This document shows, piece by piece, positions 17,623 to 25,600 of a stretch of 64,000 bases of DNA. This stretch comes from Alphaproteobacteria bacterium (GTDB taxonomy: Bacteria; Pseudomonadota; Alphaproteobacteria; Rickettsiales; SXRF01). Positions within the stretch are counted from its first letter, which is position 1. Each line of letters begins with the position of its first letter. The stretch covers positions 240,608 through 304,607 of the forward strand of contig JAGVLO010000004.1 in the NCBI GenBank assembly GCA_020049775.1. The letters are read 5' to 3'. The notes beneath the pieces were generated by a model that saw only the letters and a list, made by a program, of their open reading frames with translations, was not told the DNA's origin and did not search any database. Made by a program: the position numbers and the translations under genes.

Positions 17623-20023
17623 GTTTTTCTCTTTCCATTTTTACGCGTTCCTGGAATGGTGCCATCCATGCCTCAGGCTCATCGCCATATTGTTCGCGTA
17701 TTTCATCAAGTATCGAAATTGTTTCCGCACGTGCAGAAAGCACGTTAATCACATCATCCATGCCCGACAGGTCAATACGCGCAACCACCACGTCCTTACC
17801 TTGTTTTACCAGGAAGTAACGGCTTCCCGGGTCAGTGGTTTTAAGCAGGTTGAATTCGCGGTCTGTTACCATGAAGGCCTTGCGATAGGCGTCAGTGGCT
17901 TTCGGGTTAGGCAAGAATATCTGTGTTGCCGTCTGCTGAATCAGCGTTTCGGAAATAGTAGAATTCGTGGCATCTTCTACTGACTGTGTCGCGAACACCA
18001 CCATACCGTTGAGCTTACGCAGCGTCTTCAGCCAGTCGCGGATACGGCCGGAAAATATTTTATTATCGATGAGCGCCCATGCTTCGTCGAGTACGATGAT
18101 GGTGGGCGTGCCGTCGAGCGACAGGCTGATGCGATGGAATAGATAAAGCAGCGTTGGCTCAAGACTCATGCGCTCTTTTAGCACTTCACCCATTTCAAAA
18201 CCAAACGAGTTACCCTTGCTGAAATCTACTACGTCAACGGGATTGTCGAACAGCCCTGCATAGGGGCTTCCGCTATGCCACATTTTGAGGCGTCCCGCGA
18301 GCGTACCCGGGCCTTCGATACCCATAAACGGTGCAATGTTGCGCAGTACGCGATCTTTTCTGTCGAGCTTGTAGTTACCTGCGACTGCTTCGTTGACGCG
18401 GTCCGCGTCTTCAGCGGTAAACGGTTCGTCATGCACGGTGACCAGCGTGTGCAGCCATTCAAAAAGGAAGGTGCGATTCTCAGGCGTATCGGGCAACTGG
18501 AGTGGATTGAAGTTACAGATTTTACCCGGTTCGATGACGGTGTATTTTCCGCCGATGGCGCGCATAAAGATTTCTGCGCCCCTGTCCTTGTCGAAGAAGA
18601 AAATACGGCAGTTGAATTTTTGCGCCTGCGCACAGAGGAAGTTGAGCAATACCGTTTTACCCGCGCCGGTTGGTCCGATGATGGTAGTGTGGCCTACGTC
18701 GCGGTTGTGGAAATTGAAGAAGTACGGTGTACCCGAGGACGTGTCGAACACGGTAACGGCATCACCCCAATGGTTATTGGCAATACGGCCGATCGGGTAA
18801 TTATGCAGCGAACAGAAACCCGCAAGGTTCATGGTGCTGATGTCAGCGCCGCGGGCAATAAAATCAAAGTTAGCGGGCAACTGAGCCCAATACGCTGGCT
18901 CGAGTACGAATTTTTCACGCACGGGGTTAATGCCGAGGTTCACCAGTTCTGCGATAGCCATGGACAGCACTTTTTCCAGTGAGGGCAAGTCTTCTTCAAA
19001 GCACAAAACGCTCATGTGGTGCGGGCCGAAAGCAACGTGGCCGGACATGGCCATATCCAGTGCGTCCGAAATTTCGGCAATCTGCGATACCGCTGCGTCT
19101 TCTGCCGCCATCATTCGGCGTTGGCGTATCTGCATCCGGTTGATGTTAACGCTGCGGTTGTGGAATGCAAACGACTGTGAAATGATGAATTCAAATGGCA
19201 ATTGCAAGAAGCCGTCAAGCAGACCTGCGGCGGTTGCCGGTGCGTATTCTTTAATGCTGATGATACCGGCAAAACGTTTTTTCGGTGCGCCTGCCACTTC
19301 GATTGCGCGGTCACCGAAATACAGCCGGTATATCGGAAGGTAGTGGGAAATATCAGTAGCGGCAAAACGCATGGGCTGTGAAAAGCCGCAATTTACCAGC
19401 TTGGTCAGGAATTCCATCGGCTCGGAGAAAATGCCCTGCTCGTTTTCATACGAAGTTAGTACTCGTGCGCCGTAGTCCTTGAGTGTTGATGTAAGGCGGT
19501 TGATAGCTTCTGCCAGTTCCTTCTGTGCATCGCGCATGGATTCAACCTGCGCTGATTTGCTGCCGGCTTCCGATGCTTTCTTAAGGTAGTGGTGAACTTT
19601 TGCCGCGCCCTTGGTGTCGGCCTTGCGGATAATCGTGATGTATAGCTCGTTGATGTAGGAGTCTTTGGAGTGGTGTTTTTCTCTCCACAGCTTGTCCACA
19701 TAAGCCGCGAATCCCGGCGGCTGTTTGCCATCAGGATAGGCGCTCTGGCGTGAGCGCATGGTATGGAACCAAACGGCGAACGTGCCATCCGCCAAGCTTT
19801 TCAGCAGCGAATTGCGCACCATCTTTTTCATATCGACGTCTTCGTCGTCGGCTGTTTCGAACGCAAACCCATCGAGCTTGATGATTTGCAGGAATTCTTT
19901 TTTCTTGGTGAGTATGGTTTCCTTGTCCCAGTGCGAATTGTAAGGAATAAACGCGGATTCAGACACCTCCAGCTTGGCGTAGGATGCTTTCTTGGTCTTG
20001 CGGCGTGATAGTCTGATTTTCAT
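17597..20023 (-). CDS. virB4: T4SS ATPase VirB4
   Basis: 808 residues, the usual size of VirB4, the cytoplasmic/inner-membrane ATPase that powers assembly and transport. Walker A is GPTGAGKT (450-457) and Walker B is IIVLDEAWALID with Asp646-Glu647. The upstream CagE-type domain is present (for example FGPHHMSVLCFEEDLPSLEK). A conserved FATQSVEDATNS segment follows Walker B. It starts 49 bases after virB3 and overlaps the first virB6 by 26 bases. Confidence 0.95.
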   Translation of the reverse strand: MKIRLSRRKTKKASYAKLEVSESAFIPYNSHWDKETILTKKKEFLQIIKLDGFAFETADDEDVDMKKMVRNSLLKSLADGTFAVWFHTMRSRQSAYPDGKQPPGFAAYVDKLWREKHHSKDSYINELYITIIRKADTKGAAKVHHYLKKASEAGSKSAQVESMRDAQKELAEAINRLTSTLKDYGARVLTSYENEQGIFSEPMEFLTKLVNCGFSQPMRFAATDISHYLPIYRLYFGDRAIEVAGAPKKRFAGIISIKEYAPATAAGLLDGFLQLPFEFIISQSFAFHNRSVNINRMQIRQRRMMAAEDAAVSQIAEISDALDMAMSGHVAFGPHHMSVLCFEEDLPSLEKVLSMAIAELVNLGINPVREKFVLEPAYWAQLPANFDFIARGADISTMNLAGFCSLHNYPIGRIANNHWGDAVTVFDTSSGTPYFFNFHNRDVGHTTIIGPTGAGKTVLLNFLCAQAQKFNCRIFFFDKDRGAEIFMRAIGGKYTVIEPGKICNFNPLQLPDTPENRTFLFEWLHTLVTVHDEPFTAEDADRVNEAVAGNYKLDRKDRVLRNIAPFMGIEGPGTLAGRLKMWHSGSPYAGLFDNPVDVVDFSKGNSFGFEMGEVLKERMSLEPTLLYLFHRISLSLDGTPTIIVLDEAWALIDNKIFSGRIRDWLKTLRKLNGMVVFATQSVEDATNSTISETLIQQTATQIFLPNPKATDAYRKAFMVTDREFNLLKTTDPGSRYFLVKQGKDVVVARIDLSGMDDVINVLSARAETISILDEIREQYGDEPEAWMAPFQERVKMEREKLAAKEAKK

Positions 20024-20072
20024 CGTTTCATTATCTCACTGGTTTAACGTTCATTCTTCGTTGTGCGTGGTT

Positions 20073-20369
20073 TTAGTAGGGATCGTACGAGTTGGTGTAG
20101 CCGTGGAACCCGCGGTTGATGCACTTGTAGCCTTTATTGAGCTTGATAAGCACCAGTTCGATAGCGCGCGGTTCTTTAAGGCAGATAAGGTAACCAATCA
20201 GGTGTACGGTCGGGGCAACGACAAACAAAACCTGAAAACTTTGCAAGTTGATGAAGGTAATCATGCTTACAAGTGCATTAATTACGAAATACATGTAGCT
20301 TACGCCCAAAATCATGGTGGGACGGGTAAGACCTTGGAATAATGGATCTGACTGTAAACGACCTGACAC
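20073..20369 (-). CDS. virB3: T4SS protein VirB3
   Basis: 98 residues, GTG start with a strong AGGGGG ribosome site six to eight bases ahead. The N-terminal SDPLFQGLTRPTMILGV is the VirB3 signature and is followed by two membrane spans in the first half. VirB3 is a small inner-membrane partner of VirB4. It opens the T4SS operon. In Anaplasma and Ehrlichia sodB directly precedes virB3; here the upstream neighbour is dadA, divergent, and the sodB homologue is 11 kb away. Confidence 0.92.
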   Translation of the reverse strand: MSGRLQSDPLFQGLTRPTMILGVSYMYFVINALVSMITFINLQSFQVLFVVAPTVHLIGYLICLKEPRAIELVLIKLNKGYKCINRGFHGYTNSYDPY

Positions 20370-20471
20370 GGAACACCCCCTACGCTAATTTAATTATCTT
20401 TTATTTTTACAATAGGTTGTTTAACAAAGAATGAAGGATTTTCACCACACTACAAATGATAGCACACATTT

Positions 20472-20490
20472 ATTGCAGTTTTGTTGCAAT
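20472..20490. promoter_or_regulatory. Dyad ATTGCA-7-TGCAAT between virB3 and dadA
   Basis: A 6-bp inverted repeat with a 7-base spacer sits about midway in the 233-base divergent gap between virB3 and dadA. The rest of this AT-rich gap has no gene. The dyad could be an operator for either side or a small hairpin; no regulator is identified. Confidence 0.3.
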
Positions 20491-20602
20491 TGCCGTTTAT
20501 TGAAAAATCTTTGGACAAAAAGACGGGAAAAATTTATGTCTTGATAACAAAACTGTAACATTTCTCCCAACCCCTCATTTTTAACTCAACCAATTGTAAT
20601 AT

Positions 20603-21853
20603 ATGAAAATAATAGTTTTAGGCTCTGGTTTGCTCGGTGTAACAACGGCATATGAGCTTGCCAAGCGCGGCTATGAGGTCACGGTTATCGACCGCCAGCC
20701 TGAAAGCGGGGCGGAAACCAGCTATGCCAATGGCGGCCAGCTGAGCTATAGTCACGCAGAGCCATGGGCCAACCCTTCAGTGCTTTCCAAACTGCCGCAA
20801 TGGATGTTCCGCGATGATGCGCCTCTGGTGTTCAAGCCACGCGCTGACTGGCCGATGATAAAATGGGGTGTAAGCTTTTTACGCAACTGCACTAGCACAC
20901 GCGCAAATATCAACTGCGTCAATATCTTGCGGCTTGGTATGTACAGCAAGCGCAAGATGGAAGAACTGGTGAAGGATACCAGTCTTTCATTTGATTATTC
21001 CACCAAGGGGGTTCTGCATATTTTCGGCTCGGAGGCTGATTTCAGCCATGCAAAAAAACACAATGAATTCCAGCAGAAATTCGGTTGTGACGAAAAGGTG
21101 CTGACGCGTGAAGAGGTGTTAGCTATCGAGCCTGCCCTTGCCTATACCAAGCGCACTATTATCGGCGGTATGCATGCCCACATGGACGCCAGTGGCGATG
21201 CGCATATGTATTGCAATGCGCTGGCAAAGCTCTGCACCGAAAAATATGGAGTGAAATTTGAATACGGCGTTTCTATCCGGCGTCTGCGCACGGAAGGCCA
21301 GAATATTACTGCGGTAGTCACCAGCAAAGGTGAGATGACGGCCGATATGTATGTAATGTCGCTTGGATCATACAGCCCGCTATTGCTTGATCCGATCGGT
21401 ATTAAGTTGCCTATCTATCCGATGAAGGGTTACAGCATCACAATTGAAGCCAATGATTTCTGTCCCAGTGTCAGCCTGACAGACGGCACGCATAAAATTG
21501 TCTATAGCCGCCTTGGTAACCGCCTGCGCGTGGCAGGTACGGCGGAATTTGCCGGACACGACTCCACCATCAATGAAAAGCGCATCGAGCCGATTGTACG
21601 TGCCGCCAAGGAATTGTTTCCGGGCGCACACTGGTCGCAGGACATCAAGAAATGGGCGTGCTTGCGCCCCTCTACTCCTGACGGCCCGCCGATTATGGGT
21701 ATCAGTACTTATCTCAATCTGTTCCTCAATACCGGCCACGGTACGCTCGGCTGGACACAGGCGGCAGGCAGCGCCGCAGTCGTCGCTGACGTCATTGAAG
21801 GCAGAACACCCGAAATCATGATGCAGGGAATGACTATGGAACGTTACCTGTGA
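20603..21853 (+). CDS. dadA: D-amino acid dehydrogenase, small subunit type
   Basis: 416-residue FAD enzyme that oxidises D-amino acids (typically D-alanine) to keto acids and feeds electrons to the respiratory chain. The N-terminal dinucleotide fold is clear: VLGSGLLGVTTAYELAKRGY with Gly7, Gly9, Gly12, and the ribose-binding Asp30 (VIDR). Family segments YANGGQLSYSHAEPWANP and the C-terminal NTGHGTLGWTQAAGSA are present. Its last four bases overlap the PAP2 gene, so the two are probably coupled. Confidence 0.93.
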   Translation: MKIIVLGSGLLGVTTAYELAKRGYEVTVIDRQPESGAETSYANGGQLSYSHAEPWANPSVLSKLPQWMFRDDAPLVFKPRADWPMIKWGVSFLRNCTSTRANINCVNILRLGMYSKRKMEELVKDTSLSFDYSTKGVLHIFGSEADFSHAKKHNEFQQKFGCDEKVLTREEVLAIEPALAYTKRTIIGGMHAHMDASGDAHMYCNALAKLCTEKYGVKFEYGVSIRRLRTEGQNITAVVTSKGEMTADMYVMSLGSYSPLLLDPIGIKLPIYPMKGYSITIEANDFCPSVSLTDGTHKIVYSRLGNRLRVAGTAEFAGHDSTINEKRIEPIVRAAKELFPGAHWSQDIKKWACLRPSTPDGPPIMGISTYLNLFLNTGHGTLGWTQAAGSAAVVADVIEGRTPEIMMQGMTMERYL

Positions 21854-22500
21854 GGCTGGACAAACACACCCTATATGACTGGCAGGGCCTGAACCTCGAA
21901 TGGTTCAAGAAGGCCAACCATCTTTTCGCGTCGCAGGAATATGACGCGGTCATGATGCTGCTCAGCCACACGTTTGATTCAGATAATTTTCTCCACTTCC
22001 TTGGCGCGATTGCCGCCTATGCGCTGGTGATGTGGGTTGTTCAGAAAATTCGCGGCGGCGGAAAAAACAAAGAAAAAAATTATACGGCATTGTGGATTGG
22101 CGTGCTGTGCGTGTTGGCGGTCGGTTATGTAACTATGGGGCTGACCATTCGCGGCATGAAAGATTATTTTGACTATCCTCGTCCCTACATCGCAATCGCG
22201 CGTGACGAGGTGAGACTGCTGGAAGCGCCGACACAAACAAGCGACGACTATCGCGCTTTCCCAAGCGGTCACGCATCATTCATCACTCTGCTGGTGCTTT
22301 CATTGTGGCCTGCGCTGTCAATAAATATGAGGATTATTGCTGCCGCGCTGATTCCTGCTGTTTGCTGGTCGCGGTTGGCGATGGGGATGCATTTTCCTGC
22401 CGACGTGCTTGCCGGATTTATCATAACAACAATAATTGTTTTATTTGTTCGCCGTTTAGTGTATTGGTTGTTGTATATTTTATTTGGGCTGAGGTGCTAG
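21850..22500 (+). CDS. PAP2-family membrane phosphatase
   Basis: 216 residues, GTG start overlapping the dadA stop. All three PAP2 motifs are intact: K104-x6-RP (111-112), PSGH (138-141) and SRxxxxxHxxxD with Arg175, His181 and Asp185. Membrane spans at ~50-65, ~80-97, ~142-157, ~162-173 and the C-terminal stretch place it in the inner membrane with the active site facing outward. Relatives dephosphorylate undecaprenyl pyrophosphate or phosphatidate/PGP; the exact substrate is unknown. Confidence 0.88.
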   Translation: MRLDKHTLYDWQGLNLEWFKKANHLFASQEYDAVMMLLSHTFDSDNFLHFLGAIAAYALVMWVVQKIRGGGKNKEKNYTALWIGVLCVLAVGYVTMGLTIRGMKDYFDYPRPYIAIARDEVRLLEAPTQTSDDYRAFPSGHASFITLLVLSLWPALSINMRIIAAALIPAVCWSRLAMGMHFPADVLAGFIITTIIVLFVRRLVYWLLYILFGLRC

Positions 22501-22508
22501 CGTAAGAG

Positions 22509-23387
22509 ATGGCAGGAGTGTTTTCGGAGTTCAATTTTCCAGTTGCCGATTTCGGCAAAGGGGGAAGCTCCCACTCAATTACCTGCTATAGCTGGGGTTC
22601 TCCGAGTGCTTCCCTTCCTGTATTATGCGTGCATGGGTTGACCCGAAACGGACGCGACTTCGACTATCTCGCGCGGTCCTTATCTGCCAGCCGTTATGTA
22701 CTCTGCCCCGATATGCCAGGGAGAGGCAAAAGCCAGTATCTCGATGACCCCTCCGGTTATGCCTACCCTGCGTATGTGGCGGACATTGCCACATTGCTGG
22801 CAGCAAAAAACATCACACGGCTGGACTGGGTTGGCACGTCTATGGGCGGCATCATCGGCATGATGTTTGCTGCCACCTTTCCCGGCGTAATACGAAAGCT
22901 GGTGCTTAACGATATCGGCATGACGGTTTCCGCCGAGGGCCTAAAGCGCATCCTCGCTTACGCTGATGCTAAACCGAAATTCGCACTACGTGCCGAGGGT
23001 GAAGCCATCATGCGCGAGCGTATCGCCTCGTTTGGCATACGCGACGAAGAACATTGGCAGCACATGTTTGCCCACGGCTTCCGCAAGAATGACGACGGCA
23101 CGTACAGCTTCGCTTATGACCCGCGTATCCTAAGCAGCCTTGTAGCAGCGGCCACCGGCCCGCTTGAGGATATCCAGCTGTGGGCAATGTGGGATGCGCT
23201 GGCGGCACTCCCCATATTACTGATTCGCGGCGGCGACTCGGATTTGCTGACGCACGCTACCGCCATGGATATGAAGGAAAAACACCCGGGCCTGACGTTA
23301 CGGGAAATTGCTGGCTGCGGCCATGCCCCCGCACTGATGGAACAAGAACAGGTGGAATTGGTGAAGGAGTGGTTGGGAAATGGATGA
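22509..23387 (+). CDS. Alpha/beta hydrolase
   Basis: 292-residue alpha/beta-fold hydrolase. The oxyanion region VHGLTRNGRDF (41-51) and the nucleophile elbow GTSMGG (Ser111) are followed by acid Asp243 or Asp245 (GGDSD) and His272 (GCGHAP), a complete triad. No signal peptide. It follows the PAP2 gene by eight bases and may share its transcript. Family members include esterases and C-C hydrolases; substrate unknown. Confidence 0.85.
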   Translation: MAGVFSEFNFPVADFGKGGSSHSITCYSWGSPSASLPVLCVHGLTRNGRDFDYLARSLSASRYVLCPDMPGRGKSQYLDDPSGYAYPAYVADIATLLAAKNITRLDWVGTSMGGIIGMMFAATFPGVIRKLVLNDIGMTVSAEGLKRILAYADAKPKFALRAEGEAIMRERIASFGIRDEEHWQHMFAHGFRKNDDGTYSFAYDPRILSSLVAAATGPLEDIQLWAMWDALAALPILLIRGGDSDLLTHATAMDMKEKHPGLTLREIAGCGHAPALMEQEQVELVKEWLGNG

Positions 23388-23411
23388 ACCCCATCATTTG
23401 AGCGGAGAGCT

Positions 23412-23894
23412 ATGAGAAAGACCCCCCTTCTGGTAATTCTGTTCCTGTTGTCGGTGCTGCTGCACAGCGCTCCGGCAATGGCAGTTGACGTATCAAAGAA
23501 AGATACCGGCCTGAACCACCGTTTCTGGATGTATTACCTGAGCGTGCAATATTACATGCGCGGCAATGTGGGCGAACTGGCCGCCGCCAGCGAGCTGGAC
23601 AGGATAAACCCCGAGGCCACTAAGTTTCTTGCCCAGTATTGGTGGCATAAGGTAAACCGCGATTGTGACAAACCGAAGATTGCACAGCAGGTCATGGCTG
23701 CCGAGGGAGTTACTTCACTGGATGATGAGTCGCTGCAAAGGATAAGCAAAGAACTTGAGTATTGCGCTTACGACATCGTGTTTTCTAACTGGGCGGACAT
23801 CAATTCCACCATTCTCAACCGTCTGCATACGGAAAAAACCACCACGGCTATGGCGATTAACGCCTCGCTGCGGGAAATGGGTATTTCTTATTAA
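23412..23894 (+). CDS. Secreted protein of unknown function
   Basis: 160 residues with a clear signal peptide (MRKTPLLVILFLLSVLL, cleavage expected after SAPAMA near residue 24). The mature part is mixed helical with Trp/Tyr-rich segments (HRFWMYYLSVQYYMRG, LAQYWWHKVNRDCDK) and two cysteines that could form a disulfide. No domain recognised. It lies 24 bases after the hydrolase on the same strand and ends one base before the convergent lipase gene. Confidence 0.7.
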   Translation: MRKTPLLVILFLLSVLLHSAPAMAVDVSKKDTGLNHRFWMYYLSVQYYMRGNVGELAAASELDRINPEATKFLAQYWWHKVNRDCDKPKIAQQVMAAEGVTSLDDESLQRISKELEYCAYDIVFSNWADINSTILNRLHTEKTTTAMAINASLREMGISY

Positions 23895-23895
23895 G

Positions 23896-24969
23896 TTAGC
23901 GTTGTGGCGCCGTAGTGGTTGCTGGACCGCTACCAGCCTGTATTGGGGTTGCGCCGTTACTTACTGATGCCACGGGTGTTCCGGTAGGGCTACTCTCGGT
24001 AAGACGTACATTTCCAAGAGTTGCCTTTGCCAGTCCTGCAAGTAAGCTCATACTCGGATTCTGGCCCTGTCCCTGACCATCCATTGATGCAAGGTATGAA
24101 TTGCCCATCGAGTGATTGTTTTTCGAGTTTTCCACCAGAGCGCCGACAAGATCAATCACGACGCGAGCCTTGTGTGTTTGTTGCTCTGGCGTCAGTTCTT
24201 TGCCCGCCATGCTTTTAAGCTCAAGTACGTCTTTAAGTATGCGTGGGTTTTTTATTGCGGCTTGCGCAGTGTGTAGCAGATCTTTCAGCGGTTCTTCTTT
24301 TGCCATTTCATGAAGATTGCCGTTTTTGTCCATAACCTGCGGGTTGCCGGCATGTTCAAAACCACCCCTTCCGATAGATGGAGGCGTATGCGGAATGGGA
24401 TCTCCCGGCGCTACAACTCGGGTGATATGGTCATTTCCCAATTTTTGTTCGAGTGCAGCAGCAAAAGCCGGACCACCGACGCGTGGTGCGCCGAAAGTAA
24501 CCAATTCGCTTTTGCCTGGATATTCTGCGGCTGCAAGATTGGCAAGGGCTCCGCCCAGTGAATGTCCGGTAAAAGTAACTGAATTACCCGGCGGTATGGC
24601 TGCCTGAATCTGCGCCATCATGTCTTGGCCCTGAGCATTTTTATTGCCATGCAGGTCGTTGTGGAATCCTTTATGGACCTCAACGTTGGTACCGTTGACG
24701 GAAATTGTTTGTTTAGCAATATTTAGATCGGTCTTGACGTCTTGGACATCCTGCGTCCCACGGAAGACAACCGTCGATTGCCCCCCCTTGTTTAACACTG
24801 CAGCTTTTACCTGCCCATCATCATCGCGTATAAGGGTAATATCAGAGGGATTGTAGCCCATGCTCTGCGCTTTTTTTGCAAACTCTTCTGGGCCTTTGTA
24901 GATGGCTGCTGATAATTCAGCAGCGGCATCAATCTGTGGGCGGGCTGTGTTTTGTTGGCTTGGTGCCAT
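23896..24969 (-). CDS. Class 3 lipase (Lipase_3 fold)
   Basis: 357 residues. Class 3 (fungal-type) lipase hallmarks are present: VVFRGTQD (67-74), VHKGFHNDL (98-106), nucleophile GHSLGG with Ser137, then Asp190 (PGDPIPH) and His206 (FEHAGNP), a complete triad. There is no signal peptide, so export would need another route; the T4SS encoded 4 kb away is one possibility. The last ~120 residues (from about 235) lie outside the lipase core and end in a Thr/Pro-rich stretch (GPATTTAPQR). Such phospholipase-like proteins are effectors in some intracellular bacteria; here that is inference. Confidence 0.8.
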   Translation of the reverse strand: MAPSQQNTARPQIDAAAELSAAIYKGPEEFAKKAQSMGYNPSDITLIRDDDGQVKAAVLNKGGQSTVVFRGTQDVQDVKTDLNIAKQTISVNGTNVEVHKGFHNDLHGNKNAQGQDMMAQIQAAIPPGNSVTFTGHSLGGALANLAAAEYPGKSELVTFGAPRVGGPAFAAALEQKLGNDHITRVVAPGDPIPHTPPSIGRGGFEHAGNPQVMDKNGNLHEMAKEEPLKDLLHTAQAAIKNPRILKDVLELKSMAGKELTPEQQTHKARVVIDLVGALVENSKNNHSMGNSYLASMDGQGQGQNPSMSLLAGLAKATLGNVRLTESSPTGTPVASVSNGATPIQAGSGPATTTAPQR

Positions 24970-25120
24970 AGTTTTTTTGTATTCTGGCTAACTGTTCTTA
25001 TATGTCTCTGATAATTTTACCTGTAATTATAATGGGGGTGTATGAAAATACTGTGACACTTCACTATTTTGCCTATTGAACGCAAACACACAACACATTG
25101 ATAATGATGTGTATTGTTGT

Positions 25121-25149
25121 TTTTTGCTGTGATTTTACGACAGCAAAAA
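25121..25149. other. Perfect 10-bp hairpin in lipase-rpsU gap
   Basis: TTTTTGCTGT at 25121-25130 pairs perfectly with ACAGCAAAAA at 25140-25149 around a nine-base loop. The T tract is on the 5' side on both strands, so it does not look like a standard terminator. It lies in the 288-base gene-free gap between the lipase and rpsU. Confidence 0.4.
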
Positions 25150-25196
25150 GCTAATTTTTTATTAATTACCCGCCTACCTGTCTTTTGTAGGCAATA

Positions 25197-25235
25197 AAAA
25201 ACGCATGACAAGGAAAACCCTGCACATGCGTTTTT
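25197..25235 (-). terminator. Rho-independent terminator of rpsU
   Basis: An 11-bp stem (AAAAACGCATG with CATGCGTTTTT) and 17-base loop lie 22 bases past the rpsU stop. Read on the minus strand the stem is followed by a run of T. It is nearly symmetric and may also act on plus-strand transcripts. Confidence 0.75.
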
Positions 25236-25257
25236 ATACTAAACTTTATGGAGAAAA

Positions 25258-25461
25258 TTAGTCGTTGCGCTCGGACTGTTTACGGGCGAGCTTGCGCGCT
25301 CTCCTCTGAGCTTCTGCAGCTTCGCGGACGCGGGCTTCAGATGGCTTTTCATAGTGACGGCGCATTTTCATTTCACGGAAGAGACCTTCACGCTGCATCT
25401 TTTTCTTGAGTGCGCGCAGAGCCTGATCGACGTTGTTATCGCGTACAATGACTTCTACCAA
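25258..25461 (-). CDS. rpsU: 30S ribosomal protein bS21
   Basis: 67 residues ([20 protein letters not shown] near the start, then a very basic C-terminal helix). S21 helps start-site selection on the 30S subunit. The frame stays open to 25560, but the conserved sequence begins at a TTG (25459-25461) that lies nine bases after a very strong GGGAGGAGG site at 25470-25478. The upstream 33 residues are not family-like, so I take TTG as the start. Single-gene unit with its own terminator downstream. Confidence 0.92.
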   Translation of the reverse strand: MVEVIVRDNNVDQALRALKKKMQREGLFREMKMRRHYEKPSEARVREAAEAQRRARKLARKQSERND

Positions 25462-25600
25462 AGGGATATACCTCCTCCCGAAAAATAAACCGCCATGCTG
25501 TGCATGACGGGCTGAAATTGTAAGGAAAGCAAATATAACAGCGGCTTGCTTGCTTGTCAAATCACGTGTAAATCATATAACCATATGATGTTTATTAATT

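Noticed and set aside
25017..25211. 64-residue frame between lipase and rpsU
   Set aside because: It has no ribosome site, overlaps the rpsU terminator and the perfect hairpin, and has shadow-like composition.
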